Positions 26,101 to 34,255 of a DNA stretch of 59,804 bases are shown here, one piece after another. Made by a program: the position numbers and the translations under genes. Every line of letters begins with the position of its first letter. Position 1 is the stretch's first letter. This DNA comes from Hephaestia sp. MAHUQ-44 (GTDB lineage: Bacteria > Pseudomonadota > Alphaproteobacteria > Sphingomonadales > Sphingomonadaceae). The stretch spans positions 1-59,804 of the forward strand of contig NZ_JAMSLX010000019.1 in NCBI RefSeq assembly GCF_023806085.1, in the 5' to 3' direction. The notes below the pieces were generated by a model. It had not been told where the DNA came from and did no database searches. It saw only the letters and a list, made by a program, of their open reading frames with translations.

Positions 26101-26966
26101 AGCGTGTCGCCATCTTGCCGGCCCTGTCGGCGATCGTCCTGTCACTCGCGGCCAATGCCGCGCCGCCCAGGCAGCATCATGGGGCGAGCGCGCATCGCGG
26201 CACGCCAGACGACCGCGTTGCCGACGCCAACAAGGCGGCGACGGTCGAGCCGACGCGATCGGGTTTCGTGAATGCCGCGCAGATCTACCCCTTCGGCGAC
26301 GGTTCGATCTACCGCGTCTACACTGCCCCGGGCCGGGTGACCGATATCGCGCTGGAGCCCGGCGAGCAGCTCGGGTCGGTCGCGAGCGGCGATACCGTGC
26401 GATGGGTGATCGGCGACACCAGCAGCGGCACCGGCGCCGCGAAGCGCGCGCACGTCCTGGTGAAACCGTTCAGCGCGGGGCTCGCGACCAACCTCGTCAT
26501 CACCACCGACCGGCGGACCTACCATCTGGCGCTGTCGAGCAGGGCGGGGGCGGCGATGGCGGCACTGTCCTGGACCTATCCGGCGGACGCGCTGATCGCG
26601 GTCAAGCGAGAACAGGAGACAGCGCAAGCCGCTGCACCAGTCGCGACTGGGCTCGCGATCGAGCATCTTCATTTCGGCTATGAGATTGATGGCGATCGGC
26701 CGACCTGGCGACCGCTGCGTGCGTTCGACGACGGTCGGCAGACCTTCATCGAATTTCCGGCGACGCTCGCCGTCGGGGAAGCGCCGCCGCTGTTTCTGAT
26801 CGACAAGAAGGGCACCGCCCAGCTCGTCAATTACCGCGTGCGCGGGCACTATTATGTCGTCGATCGGCTTTTCGAGGCGGCCGAATTGCGGCTAGGTACA
26901 AAGCATCCGGACGTCGTCCGTATCATTCGCTCCGCGAGTGCGGGCGCACGACGCGGGACGCGGTGA
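26097..26966 (+). CDS. trbG: Conjugal transfer protein TrbG (VirB9 family)
   Basis: The 289-residue protein has a signal peptide ending near residue 22 (ANAAPPRQ) and the VirB9/CagX features: YPFGDGSIYRVYTAPGRVTDIALEPGE, and the late LVNYRVRGHYYVVDRLFEAAELR. It contributes to the outer-membrane core complex. Start overlaps trbF (ATGA) and the end overlaps trbI (GTGA). Confidence 0.92.
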   Translation: MKRVAILPALSAIVLSLAANAAPPRQHHGASAHRGTPDDRVADANKAATVEPTRSGFVNAAQIYPFGDGSIYRVYTAPGRVTDIALEPGEQLGSVASGDTVRWVIGDTSSGTGAAKRAHVLVKPFSAGLATNLVITTDRRTYHLALSSRAGAAMAALSWTYPADALIAVKREQETAQAAAPVATGLAIEHLHFGYEIDGDRPTWRPLRAFDDGRQTFIEFPATLAVGEAPPLFLIDKKGTAQLVNYRVRGHYYVVDRLFEAAELRLGTKHPDVVRIIRSASAGARRGTR

Positions 26967-28171
26967 GCGTCATGGAAAGCGATCAGGACGCGGACGCCGT
27001 CTCCCCGCCGCCTAAGGTCGCCCCCGAGAGCCTCGTGCTGCGCGGCACGCCGGCGCGTGCGATCCGCTTCAAGCGCGGCACTGTCATCGCGCTCGCCGCT
27101 TTTGCCTCGGTCAGCGTCGTGGCAACGGCATGGGTCGCGCTGAAGCCGGCGACGTTCCATGTCGCCAGCCAGCCCGATGACGCTCCCGTGGCGGCGCATG
27201 CCCCCACCGACACCCTGAGCGCTCTGCCTACAAGCTATGGCGATGCGCCGAAACTGGGCCCTGCGCTCCCTGGCGATCTCGGCGGACCGATCCTCAATCA
27301 CCAGCGCCAGATGGCGACCGAGACCGATCCGGTCGAGGCGACTCAGTCGTCCGCGGTCGACGCCGAACGCGAAGCGCGAGCGGCACAGGCCAAGGCCGCG
27401 CGGGAGTCCGGTCTGCTGGTTTTGACGGGCAAACGATCGGCGGTCGACCCGACACCACAGGCGCAGAGCGCGCTGGGATCCGCAACAGCCGATGCGGATC
27501 AAAGGACGCCGGAGGCCGGAAGCAATATCCGCGGCGATGCTGGTGCGAAGGTTGCGGAGGCGCGCGACGCAGCGTTACCGGTCGATCCACACCGTCTGAC
27601 CGTCCGACCGTCGCCTTATACCCTCTCTGCGGGGAGCGTGATTGCGGCAAGCCTGCTGACCGGTCTTCGCTCGGACCTGCCCGGCCTGGTAACGGCGCAG
27701 GTTACCGAGCGCGTGTTCGATTCCGCCACCGGCCGCATCGAGCTGATCCCACAGGGCGCGCGCTTGATCGGGACCTACGACAATGTGGTCGCGTTCGGCC
27801 AACGCCGCGCGCTGGTGGTCTGGCAGCGCATCATCATGCCGGATGGCAGGTCGATCCGGATCGACGACGTGCCCGCGACCGATCCCTCGGGCTACGCCGG
27901 ATTGGCCGACAAGGTCGATTTCCACACCTGGACGCTCCTCAAGGGCGCGGCTGTGTCGAGCGTGCTGGGCGTCGGGTCAGGCCTCGCGGTCACCGGCGAA
28001 AGCGACCTTGTGCGGGCGATCCGGGAGTCGACGCAACTGAACGCCGCGCGCGCGGGCGATCAGCTTGTCGCGCGGGATCTCAAGATCCAGCCGACGATCA
28101 CGGTTCGGCCGGGCGCGCGCGTGCGCCTGGTCGTCCACCGCGATCTCGTTCTGGCCCCATGGCAGGAATAG
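26963..28171 (+). CDS. trbI: Conjugal transfer protein TrbI (VirB10 family)
   Basis: The 402-residue protein has one membrane helix at residues 43-60, a Pro/Ala-rich periplasmic stretch, and the VirB10 beta-barrel domain from about 205 (YTLSAGSVIAASLLTGLRSD, later LIPQGARLIGTYDN and LVVHRDLVL). It spans both membranes as the energy sensor of the channel. GTG at 26963 overlaps the trbG stop; ATG at 26972 in the same frame is a possible alternative start. Confidence 0.92.
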   Translation: MSVMESDQDADAVSPPPKVAPESLVLRGTPARAIRFKRGTVIALAAFASVSVVATAWVALKPATFHVASQPDDAPVAAHAPTDTLSALPTSYGDAPKLGPALPGDLGGPILNHQRQMATETDPVEATQSSAVDAEREARAAQAKAARESGLLVLTGKRSAVDPTPQAQSALGSATADADQRTPEAGSNIRGDAGAKVAEARDAALPVDPHRLTVRPSPYTLSAGSVIAASLLTGLRSDLPGLVTAQVTERVFDSATGRIELIPQGARLIGTYDNVVAFGQRRALVVWQRIIMPDGRSIRIDDVPATDPSGYAGLADKVDFHTWTLLKGAAVSSVLGVGSGLAVTGESDLVRAIRESTQLNAARAGDQLVARDLKIQPTITVRPGARVRLVVHRDLVLAPWQE

Positions 28172-28180
28172 GAGGCAAGC

Positions 28181-28411
28181 GTGCCCGACATCAAATTGCA
28201 GCGACTTCCCGATCGGACGCCGATCAAGCTGACGATCACGATGCTGCCCGATCTCAGTCAGGCGCTGAAGGAGTACAGCGCGTTCTACGCAGCGACCTAT
28301 GGTCGCGACGAGCAGACGGCCGAGCTCGTGCCGGCGATGCTGGACGCCTTTCTCGAAAGCGACCGCGCCTTCGTTCGCTGGCGGGCTGCGAACCGCAAGG
28401 AGGCGACATGA
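28181..28411 (+). CDS. DUF2274 protein at the end of the transfer operon
   Basis: The 76-residue protein starts with GTG and reads MPDIKLQRLPDRTPIKLTIT, the pattern of DUF2274 proteins that follow trbI in proteobacterial conjugative elements. No function is established; it looks like a small helical cytoplasmic protein and may be a DNA-binding accessory. GAGGCAAGC lies just before the start. Its stop overlaps the AlpA start (ATGA). Confidence 0.8.
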   Translation: MPDIKLQRLPDRTPIKLTITMLPDLSQALKEYSAFYAATYGRDEQTAELVPAMLDAFLESDRAFVRWRAANRKEAT

Positions 28412-28629
28412 GCCTCGCTCCCGAGACTTGCGACCGGTTCATTCGGATCGACGAGGTCAAGCGACGCGCCGGTCTGGGCAAGACCATGATCTACCGGCTC
28501 ATCAAGCAGGGCGAGTTTCCGCCGCCCTATAAGCTGTCGCCGTTCGCGGCGCGCTGGAGCGAGCGCGAGATCACCGACTGGATCGATCGCGTCAAGCACG
28601 GGTTCGAGGGGAAGAAGCGGCGGGTGTGA
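28408..28629 (+). CDS. AlpA-family excisionase/transcriptional regulator
   Basis: The 73-residue protein is a MerR-like winged-helix AlpA domain: FIRIDEVKRRAGLGKTMIYR then GEFPPPYKLSPFAARWSEREI. AlpA proteins control excision or integrase expression of phages and integrative elements. It is coupled to the DUF2274 gene by ATGA. An integrase would normally be near, but none is encoded up to 29 kb, so the recombination end of the element is elsewhere or lost. Confidence 0.82.
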   Translation: MSLAPETCDRFIRIDEVKRRAGLGKTMIYRLIKQGEFPPPYKLSPFAARWSEREITDWIDRVKHGFEGKKRRV

Positions 28630-28787
28630 CCGACGCGATCGGTGGAAACTCGCGGAAATCGTCGCTTGGAGCGAGCCTCCATTTCTGGGGTACGCAACGA
28701 GGTACGATCGCGCGTATCGGCCGATCGGCGCGTCAGATCTGAAGGCCTTGGTGCTTTAGTTCGACGGCCTCCGCGTCTTCCGCCAGA

Positions 28788-28805
28788 GCCCCCTCCATAG
28801 GGGGC
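28788..28805 (+). terminator. Possible terminator-like hairpin downstream of the transfer operon
   Basis: GCCCCCT and AGGGGGC form a perfect 7-bp stem around a CCAT loop. It lies 159 bases after the AlpA stop. No U-tract follows, so intrinsic termination is uncertain. Confidence 0.35.
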
Positions 28806-28902
28806 CGCAGAAGTCCACCAGAATTGACGATTTTCCCTGAAATCGAAGCTTTATCGGCTCGCTCGGCCACAGCGGTTCGCACGCCTCACCGACCGGAGAT
28901 CC

Positions 28903-28992
28903 TTGCAGACCGATCATCATGGCTCAATCGTTTCGATTGCGAACCCGAGCGGCACGCGGCTGACGATCAACAGCTATGACGAATACGGTATC
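28903..28992 (+). pseudogene. RHS/YD-repeat gene fragment
   Basis: About 30 codons read TDHHGSIVSIANPSGTRL then INSYDEYGI, the classic RHS repeat pattern D-H-x-G-S-I-V ... Y-D-x-Y-G-I seen just before the hypervariable toxin part of RHS proteins. The similarity breaks off directly after YGI, and the upstream frame has no long RHS protein. It is a remnant, probably left by recombination at this boundary. An open frame runs on to 29133, but the rest has no resemblance to anything I know. Confidence 0.6.
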
Positions 28993-29090
28993 TCACGCCC
29001 GAACAGGCCGAACAGCGCATGGTCGACTAACCTTGCGTGTCCGTCGAACCGGTGGAAGATCGGGAGGCATCCACCGCATCAGTTCAGTAA

Positions 29091-30653
29091 TCAGAGTTTC
29101 GCAACGGTGGGGCGGTCGGGCTGGACGGTATAACGGGCCAGCGTAGCGATCTCGCCGCCCGGCGTGAGCGCCTGGTCGACCACCCGCAAGCTGGCGTCCC
29201 AGGATTTGGCGCCGACGTCGCACAACAGATAGCCGCGCTGGTCATGAATCACCGCGATATGGGGATTGGTTGCAGCACGCGGATCGGGGCCGATCGGCAG
29301 GCCGTTGCTGCTGTTCGAACTGATCGACGTCGCATGAAGCTCGGCGGCGATCGGGGGGCTTTCGAGGTCGCCGCGCCGAGATGGCACGTGGCCTATGAAA
29401 AACATGTGGCTGTCGCCTCCGGTAATGACGACGTTGGTCAGCTTGCGATCAGTGATCATTCCCACGAGCCGCTCGCGAGCGTCGGGATAGCCCGTCCAAT
29501 TGTCATAGCCCTTGGACGGCACCTTTTGCGCGGAACGATCGAACGGCATGACGATGCCGCCGAGCGCCAGCACGTTCCAGGTTGCGCCGCTGATCAGGCC
29601 GTCACCAAGCCAGCGCTCCTGTGCGTCGCCGAGCATCGTATCGGGATGGTCTCGGGTTTCTACGCAGTTGCCGTCGCCTTCCTTCTCGCACAACCGGATG
29701 CTGCGATAGGTTCGCTTGTCGAGAATATTGATCCGCATCAGCCGGCCATAATCGAGCCGACGGTACATCCGTTGCGTACCATCGTGCGGAAGCTGGCCGG
29801 CGCGGACGGGCATATGTTCATACCAGGCTTGCATCGCGGCGGCGCGGCGCAGCTTGAAGACATCGGGCGGCGTGCGATCCTTGTCCCATTCGCCCGCCCA
29901 ATTGTCGTCGACTTCGTGATCGTCATAGGATGACAGGAATGCCGCGGCGGCGTGTGCGGCCTTCAGGTCCGGATCGATTTTGTAGAGCGCATAGCGTTGC
30001 CGGTAATCGTCGAGGCTGTAGACCTCGTCATGCCGATGACGACGGACGACAGGTGGCCGCCCGGGGGCGGGCGTGGTGGCTGCTTTCCCCTCGTAAATGT
30101 AATCGCCGTAATGATAGACGAAATCGAGATCCGGTTCGCGGCTAATGTGGCGCCACGCGGTGAAGAGCCCGGCCTGATAGTTCTGGCAACCCGCCACCGC
30201 GATGCGCAGGTTGTCGACCATATCCGCGCGGGCGGGTGCGGTGCGGACAGTGCCGATGTCGCTGGGGATGCCGTCGACCACGAACCGATACCAATAGCGT
30301 CGGTGGCTTCGCAGCCCCGATATCTCGACATGGACCGAATGCGCCAGTTCGGGCCGCGCAGGCGCCTGCCCGGCCAGCACGATTTTTCGGAACGCGTCGT
30401 CCTCCGCCACTTCCCAGCCGACCGTGACGATCTCTGCGATCATGCCGCCATGCGGCTCCAGCGGTTTGGGTGCGAGGCGCGTCCAGATGACAAAACCATC
30501 CGGTACGGGATCGCCTGAAGCAACGCCGAGCGAAAAGGGATAAGCGAGAAACCGCGGCTTGGCCGATGCGGGTGCATGGGCGAGGCCTGCCAGCAAGCCG
30601 CTTGCTCCTCCCGCGATCAGGAACGCGCGGCGGTTGAACAGATGGCTGGTCAT
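29091..30653 (-). CDS. phoD: PhoD-like alkaline phosphatase (Tat-exported), paralogue 1
   Basis: The 520-residue protein begins MTSHLFNRRAFLIAGGASG, a twin-arginine signal ending near ASAKP. It has PhoD metal-site motifs: AVAGCQNYQ, HYGDYIYEGK, SSYDDHEVDDNW and VITGGDSHMFFIG. It should release phosphate from mono- or diesters in the periplasm using iron and calcium. The open frame extends to 30818, but the ATG at 30653 starts the Tat signal and follows an AGGA ribosome site. It lies 115 bases downstream of a TonB receptor on the same strand. It is about three-quarters identical by eye to the gene at 56535-58094. Confidence 0.88.
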   Translation of the reverse strand: MTSHLFNRRAFLIAGGASGLLAGLAHAPASAKPRFLAYPFSLGVASGDPVPDGFVIWTRLAPKPLEPHGGMIAEIVTVGWEVAEDDAFRKIVLAGQAPARPELAHSVHVEISGLRSHRRYWYRFVVDGIPSDIGTVRTAPARADMVDNLRIAVAGCQNYQAGLFTAWRHISREPDLDFVYHYGDYIYEGKAATTPAPGRPPVVRRHRHDEVYSLDDYRQRYALYKIDPDLKAAHAAAAFLSSYDDHEVDDNWAGEWDKDRTPPDVFKLRRAAAMQAWYEHMPVRAGQLPHDGTQRMYRRLDYGRLMRINILDKRTYRSIRLCEKEGDGNCVETRDHPDTMLGDAQERWLGDGLISGATWNVLALGGIVMPFDRSAQKVPSKGYDNWTGYPDARERLVGMITDRKLTNVVITGGDSHMFFIGHVPSRRGDLESPPIAAELHATSISSNSSNGLPIGPDPRAATNPHIAVIHDQRGYLLCDVGAKSWDASLRVVDQALTPGGEIATLARYTVQPDRPTVAKL

Positions 30654-30718
30654 CGGAGATTCCTCGTGATGGTGTACCGCGTCGTGTCGGTAAGCACATG
30701 GCCGCGCGTGATGCGTGC

Positions 30719-30752
30719 GCGACGCGCCATGGGCATTCCCAAGGCGCGTCGC
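30719..30752 (-). other. Strong stem-loop between TonB receptor and PhoD genes
   Basis: Arms at 30719-30728 and 30743-30752 pair perfectly over 10 bp (GCGACGCGCC type), and the loop adds a nested TGGG/CCCA stem. It sits in the 115-base gap between the two minus-strand genes. No T-rich tail follows on the minus strand. It could reduce read-through into phoD or stabilise the receptor mRNA 3' end. Confidence 0.5.
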
Positions 30753-30768
30753 GTCGCCTGCCTCCGCG

Positions 30769-33700
30769 CTAGAAGCGCGCCCGGATGCCGACCGTCCCCG
30801 TGCGCCCGTTCTGGACATAGATCGCGCTGTAATCGCCGAAGCCGGCGGCGGCGGTGGACGGGTATGCGCTCCCCGGGATCATGACGTTATAGGGGGATCC
30901 CAACACGTTGTTGACGGTGAAATAGGTCTCCCAATGCCGGGTGATCTTGAACCGCCCGGAGATGGTCATATCGGTGCGTGCTTCGAACCAGGTCGGCGTG
31001 TCGGACCGGTATTTGTCGTCGTTCCACACCAGGTTCATATAAAGCCGAACCGGGCCTTTTTCGTACATCAGGCCGGCCGATCCGATATTCTTGCCGACCC
31101 GCGGGATCGGTTGGTTCGGCTCGTTGTGCATGAAGGCACCACGTACCGAAAACCCGTCGAGCGGCGACGGCAGCCATGTGAAACTGTGCTGGAGCGAGGC
31201 CTCGATCCCCTTGATGGTCGTCACATTCTGCTGGGCATAGGTGGCAAAGGCATAACCGGCATAGACCGGGTCGGCGGCATAAGGCGCGAGCGCGGGAATA
31301 TTGGCCGCCTCGCTCGAATCATATTCCTTTCTGACCGCCAGGCCTTCGATGCGGTTGTAATAGACGCCGACGTTGAACATGCCCACGCCCTTGAAATAGC
31401 GTGAGAGCCGAAGCGAAGCGTTGTCCGAGATCGCCGGAGTCAGGCTCGGGTTGGGGACGATAAGAAGCGGCCCTCCTACCGAACTGCCGGCGAGATTCTC
31501 GATCGGCGCGCTGCCCGCGGCATCGATGCCGGGGCGCAGGATCGTGCGGCTGTACCCGGCCTGGAGGTCGTTGCTCTCGCCGAAGGTGAGTTTGGCCGAT
31601 GCGCTGGGGAAGAGCGTAAAATAGCCGCCCTTTGCCTTCGAGATGCCACCCGAGAATTGGTAATCGACACAGGGGATCGTGGTGGCGATCCCGGTCGATG
31701 CCGAGACGGCGCACGGCGCCGTGGCCCCCGCGGGGGTGTGCGCCCGGACTTGCGCGGCCGGGAGCCGATCGTGAAGGAACGCCGTGTTGTCGGTCCATTC
31801 GCCGCGCAGGCCGGCGCGCAACTGTAGCTTCGGGGTGACCGTTGCCGTCACCATGCCGTAGATCGCCTTGATGCTTTCATCGACCTTGGTGGTGCCGGTA
31901 TAGTTTGCGGTGGCATGGTTGGCCGCGGTGGTCGCACTTTTCCACTGGTCGGGATTCTGACGATACATATCCAGCAGCTTCGCCAGATCCATCGACGGGA
32001 TATAGGATGAGCCGGACAGCGACGTGATGCTGAAATTGCTCTTGTTGGTGATGCCGCTAGTGTAGGGATTGATTACCTGCTCGAGGAATTGAGCGTTGGT
32101 GAGCGGTCCGGTGTAAGTATAATTGTTCACGGCATTGTTGCCGAACTCATACATCGTATCGGTGATTTTGAACCCGGTCCGGAAACTGACCGGCACCGAG
32201 CCCAGTTCGGTGTCGTAGCGCGCATTGAGCGCGCCCGAGCGGGCCGAGATCTTGGCGTAGACACCATTGGTCAGCGTGATCGCGGGGGTGCCGGCGAGCG
32301 TGTAGGATGCGGGATCGGACCAATCGGGGCCGCTCACCTGGGTGATGGCCCAATCGGTATAAGCGAGATCGGCACTGTGCTTGACGGCTTGGAACGTGCC
32401 GTTGGAGGTGATCGCCTGACCGGACTGGACGTGCCCGCCCTTCGGCGAATTGTAGTAGGAATGGCTGTCCGAATACGCAAAATAGCCATCGACGTTCCAA
32501 TTGCCCGCCGACCAGTCGAAATTCGCGGCGACGATGTTGCCGTTGTTGAACTTATATTGTTCGTTGGACGCGGAACTGATCGACTGCACGGTTGCCGGGG
32601 TTTGGGTCTGGAAACCGGAAAGCGCATCCTGCGCGGTGGCGGGCTGCCCCTGGAGGTTCAGCAGGCCATATGCCCCCGCTGTGGTGTCGGCGGTCACCAT
32701 CGTCACCTGATTGTGCAGATGGATGTTGCCGCGATAACCGAGGCCGAGCAACGAGAGGCTCAGATTGTCACTGGCTTTGAAATCGAGCACGAGCGATCCG
32801 GTGCGACGGGTGGTGCGCCGGGCACCGGTCTGGGCCTGCATCCGATAGAATTCCATCGGATAGGGCGCGTTGGCCGATTGCGTATATTGCCGGTCCATGC
32901 TGATCTGCTCGCGCTCGATATATTGATCGTTATAGCCGAGCGAGAACATCACCCCGAGGCGCTGGTTGAGGAAGCTTTTCGAGTAGAAGAGCGACGCGTT
33001 GGGTAGGAAGCGCCGGCCGCCCCAACCGCCGGAATCTGGGCCAACATGCTTATACCGGTCCCACATATTTTCATGGGTGAAGCCTTCGACAGAGAGGATC
33101 AGCAGGGCCTCTTTGCGATCGTAGGCACGCTTGGTCCGCAGGTCGATAATGCCGGCGGGCGCGTCGGCGTTCTGATCGGCGCCGGTAGTCTTGTAGGTCG
33201 TGACGGCATCGATCGCCGACATCGAGATCGTTTCGTAATTGAAGATGCGCGCGGCCGCGGCGGCGCTCGCATAGCCGGTTGGCGCCGCACCATTGGCCGA
33301 AACGACATCCATGCCGTTTAACTGCGTGCGGGTGAATTCGGCCGGCAGGCCGCGCAGATAGGCGTATACCGAGGTGCCGTTGGAACCATCGACGTCGATG
33401 CCGGGCATGTATTTCAGGAATTCGGCCGGATTGCCGCCCGCAATGTCGCCATAGGCTTCGGTGGAAAGCATATCGGCGATCTGCAACTCGTTACGCTGCG
33501 ACATGAGTTCGCGGGCGCCGGCCTCGCGGATACCGCTGACGACGATGCCGCCGCTCGACGCCTCGCCGTCGCGGCCGCTTTGCTGCAGGTCGAAATCGAG
33601 CCTGACCGTACCGTTGGACTGGATCGCCACGTCCTGCGTGCGGGAAAGATAGCCGACGAAACTGACGGTTATCCGGGCCGTGCCAACCGCGACGTCCTGG

Positions 33701-33948
33701 AAACGAAACGCCCCCGCATCACCCGTCGTGGTCGTCCGCCTCTGCCCATCGGGGCCTTCGATTTCGACCATCGCATCGCGCAGATATACCCCTGACGCCT
33801 GATCGATGACCTGGCCGGCGACCGTCCCGCGCTGATGGGCGGCGCCAACCTGCGCCGATGGCAGATCCTGCGCATGGCCGGGCGCCCCGAGCGCCAGCAG
33901 CACGCATGCGCTCGATGCCGCGATCAGCAGTTTCGCCTTTGTCTTCAT
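30769..33948 (-). CDS. TonB-dependent receptor with N-terminal carboxypeptidase-regulatory-like domain
   Basis: The 1059-residue protein has a signal peptide ending at GHAQDLP, a carboxypeptidase-regulatory-like beta sandwich (GTVAGQVIDQASGVYLRDA, to about residue 120), a plug domain (ELQIADMLSTEAYGDIAGGNP, YAYLRGLPAEFTRTQLNGMD) and a C-terminal 22-strand barrel ending GRTGTVGIRARF. This OAR-like class usually imports oligosaccharides or sugar acids in sphingomonads. ATG at 33948 gives six-base spacing to GGAGG; an adjacent ATG at 33951 is too close. An extension to 34101 is rejected. It is divergent from the dehydratase operon and upstream of phoD. Confidence 0.9.
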   Translation of the reverse strand: MKTKAKLLIAASSACVLLALGAPGHAQDLPSAQVGAAHQRGTVAGQVIDQASGVYLRDAMVEIEGPDGQRRTTTTGDAGAFRFQDVAVGTARITVSFVGYLSRTQDVAIQSNGTVRLDFDLQQSGRDGEASSGGIVVSGIREAGARELMSQRNELQIADMLSTEAYGDIAGGNPAEFLKYMPGIDVDGSNGTSVYAYLRGLPAEFTRTQLNGMDVVSANGAAPTGYASAAAAARIFNYETISMSAIDAVTTYKTTGADQNADAPAGIIDLRTKRAYDRKEALLILSVEGFTHENMWDRYKHVGPDSGGWGGRRFLPNASLFYSKSFLNQRLGVMFSLGYNDQYIEREQISMDRQYTQSANAPYPMEFYRMQAQTGARRTTRRTGSLVLDFKASDNLSLSLLGLGYRGNIHLHNQVTMVTADTTAGAYGLLNLQGQPATAQDALSGFQTQTPATVQSISSASNEQYKFNNGNIVAANFDWSAGNWNVDGYFAYSDSHSYYNSPKGGHVQSGQAITSNGTFQAVKHSADLAYTDWAITQVSGPDWSDPASYTLAGTPAITLTNGVYAKISARSGALNARYDTELGSVPVSFRTGFKITDTMYEFGNNAVNNYTYTGPLTNAQFLEQVINPYTSGITNKSNFSITSLSGSSYIPSMDLAKLLDMYRQNPDQWKSATTAANHATANYTGTTKVDESIKAIYGMVTATVTPKLQLRAGLRGEWTDNTAFLHDRLPAAQVRAHTPAGATAPCAVSASTGIATTIPCVDYQFSGGISKAKGGYFTLFPSASAKLTFGESNDLQAGYSRTILRPGIDAAGSAPIENLAGSSVGGPLLIVPNPSLTPAISDNASLRLSRYFKGVGMFNVGVYYNRIEGLAVRKEYDSSEAANIPALAPYAADPVYAGYAFATYAQQNVTTIKGIEASLQHSFTWLPSPLDGFSVRGAFMHNEPNQPIPRVGKNIGSAGLMYEKGPVRLYMNLVWNDDKYRSDTPTWFEARTDMTISGRFKITRHWETYFTVNNVLGSPYNVMIPGSAYPSTAAAGFGDYSAIYVQNGRTGTVGIRARF

Positions 33949-34075
33949 CATATCCCTCCCACTCGTATCACCTTGATGGTCCACATCGTGCTTCGATGAC
34001 GACCAACCCGCCTGGCGGACGAATGCCGCTTGAAGCGCGTATTCCCTATCCAGGCGGCTTTTTCTCGGCTCCCCA

Positions 34076-34104
34076 TTGACACCGTATCGTCGCCCGGGCA
34101 TTAC
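34076..34104 (+). promoter_or_regulatory. Candidate promoter of the dehydratase operon
   Basis: TTGACA at 34076-34081 matches the consensus -35 box. After 17 bases the hexamer CATTAC at 34099-34104 is a weak -10 (three of six). The palindromic sites at 34102-34134 would then cover the transcription start, as expected for repression. Confidence 0.4.
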
Positions 34105-34118
34105 CGTGATCCACGGTA
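34102..34118. promoter_or_regulatory. Palindromic operator candidate 1
   Basis: TACCGTGATCCACGGTA is a perfect 7-bp inverted repeat around ATC. It shares the core GTGATCCAC with the second site centred 19 bases downstream. The spacing is close to two helical turns, typical of cooperative repressor binding. The binding protein is unknown; an IclR- or GntR-type protein is plausible, and the IclR-SMP30 gene of the same operon is a candidate. Confidence 0.5.
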
Positions 34119-34123
34119 TGGAC

Positions 34124-34134
34124 TGTGATCCACA
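34124..34134. promoter_or_regulatory. Palindromic operator candidate 2
   Basis: TGTGATCCACA repeats the GTGATCCAC core of the site at 34102-34118 as a 4-bp dyad around ATC. It lies on the same helical face, 19 bases from the first centre. Confidence 0.45.
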
Positions 34135-34255
34135 TTATGGCCAAGAGGTATCTGGTGTCAATCAGCTTTTCGGAATGGACACAGAAGAGGCGCGGGCGCG
34201 TCGGTGCACGGAGGTGTCCACAGCGCCTGTCGATGACGCGGGGAGGGCGCGCCTG

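Larger units (their letters stand above)
28630..29090. other. Junction region after the conjugation cluster
   Basis: These 461 bases contain no complete gene. They hold a GC stem-loop at 28788-28805 and an RHS-repeat scrap at 28903-28992. Codon-like organisation stops soon after the AlpA stop. The segment probably records the edge of the mobile element. No duplicated attachment sequence or tRNA 3' end was found here. Confidence 0.5.
33949..34255. promoter_or_regulatory. Divergent control region between the TonB receptor and dehydratase operons
   Basis: This 307-base spacer contains a consensus -35 for the plus strand, two dyads sharing GTGATCCAC, and ribosome sites for both flanking genes (GGGAGGG at 33953-33960 read on minus; GGGAGG at 34241-34246 on plus). 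It therefore looks like a two-way regulated promoter. An open frame on the plus strand reaches back to 34076 but overlaps these sites and has no ribosome site. Confidence 0.6.

Noticed and set aside
28630..29090. Attachment site or tRNA end of the conjugative element
   Set aside because: No tRNA-like 3' sequence and no repeat matching the left side of the cluster could be found.
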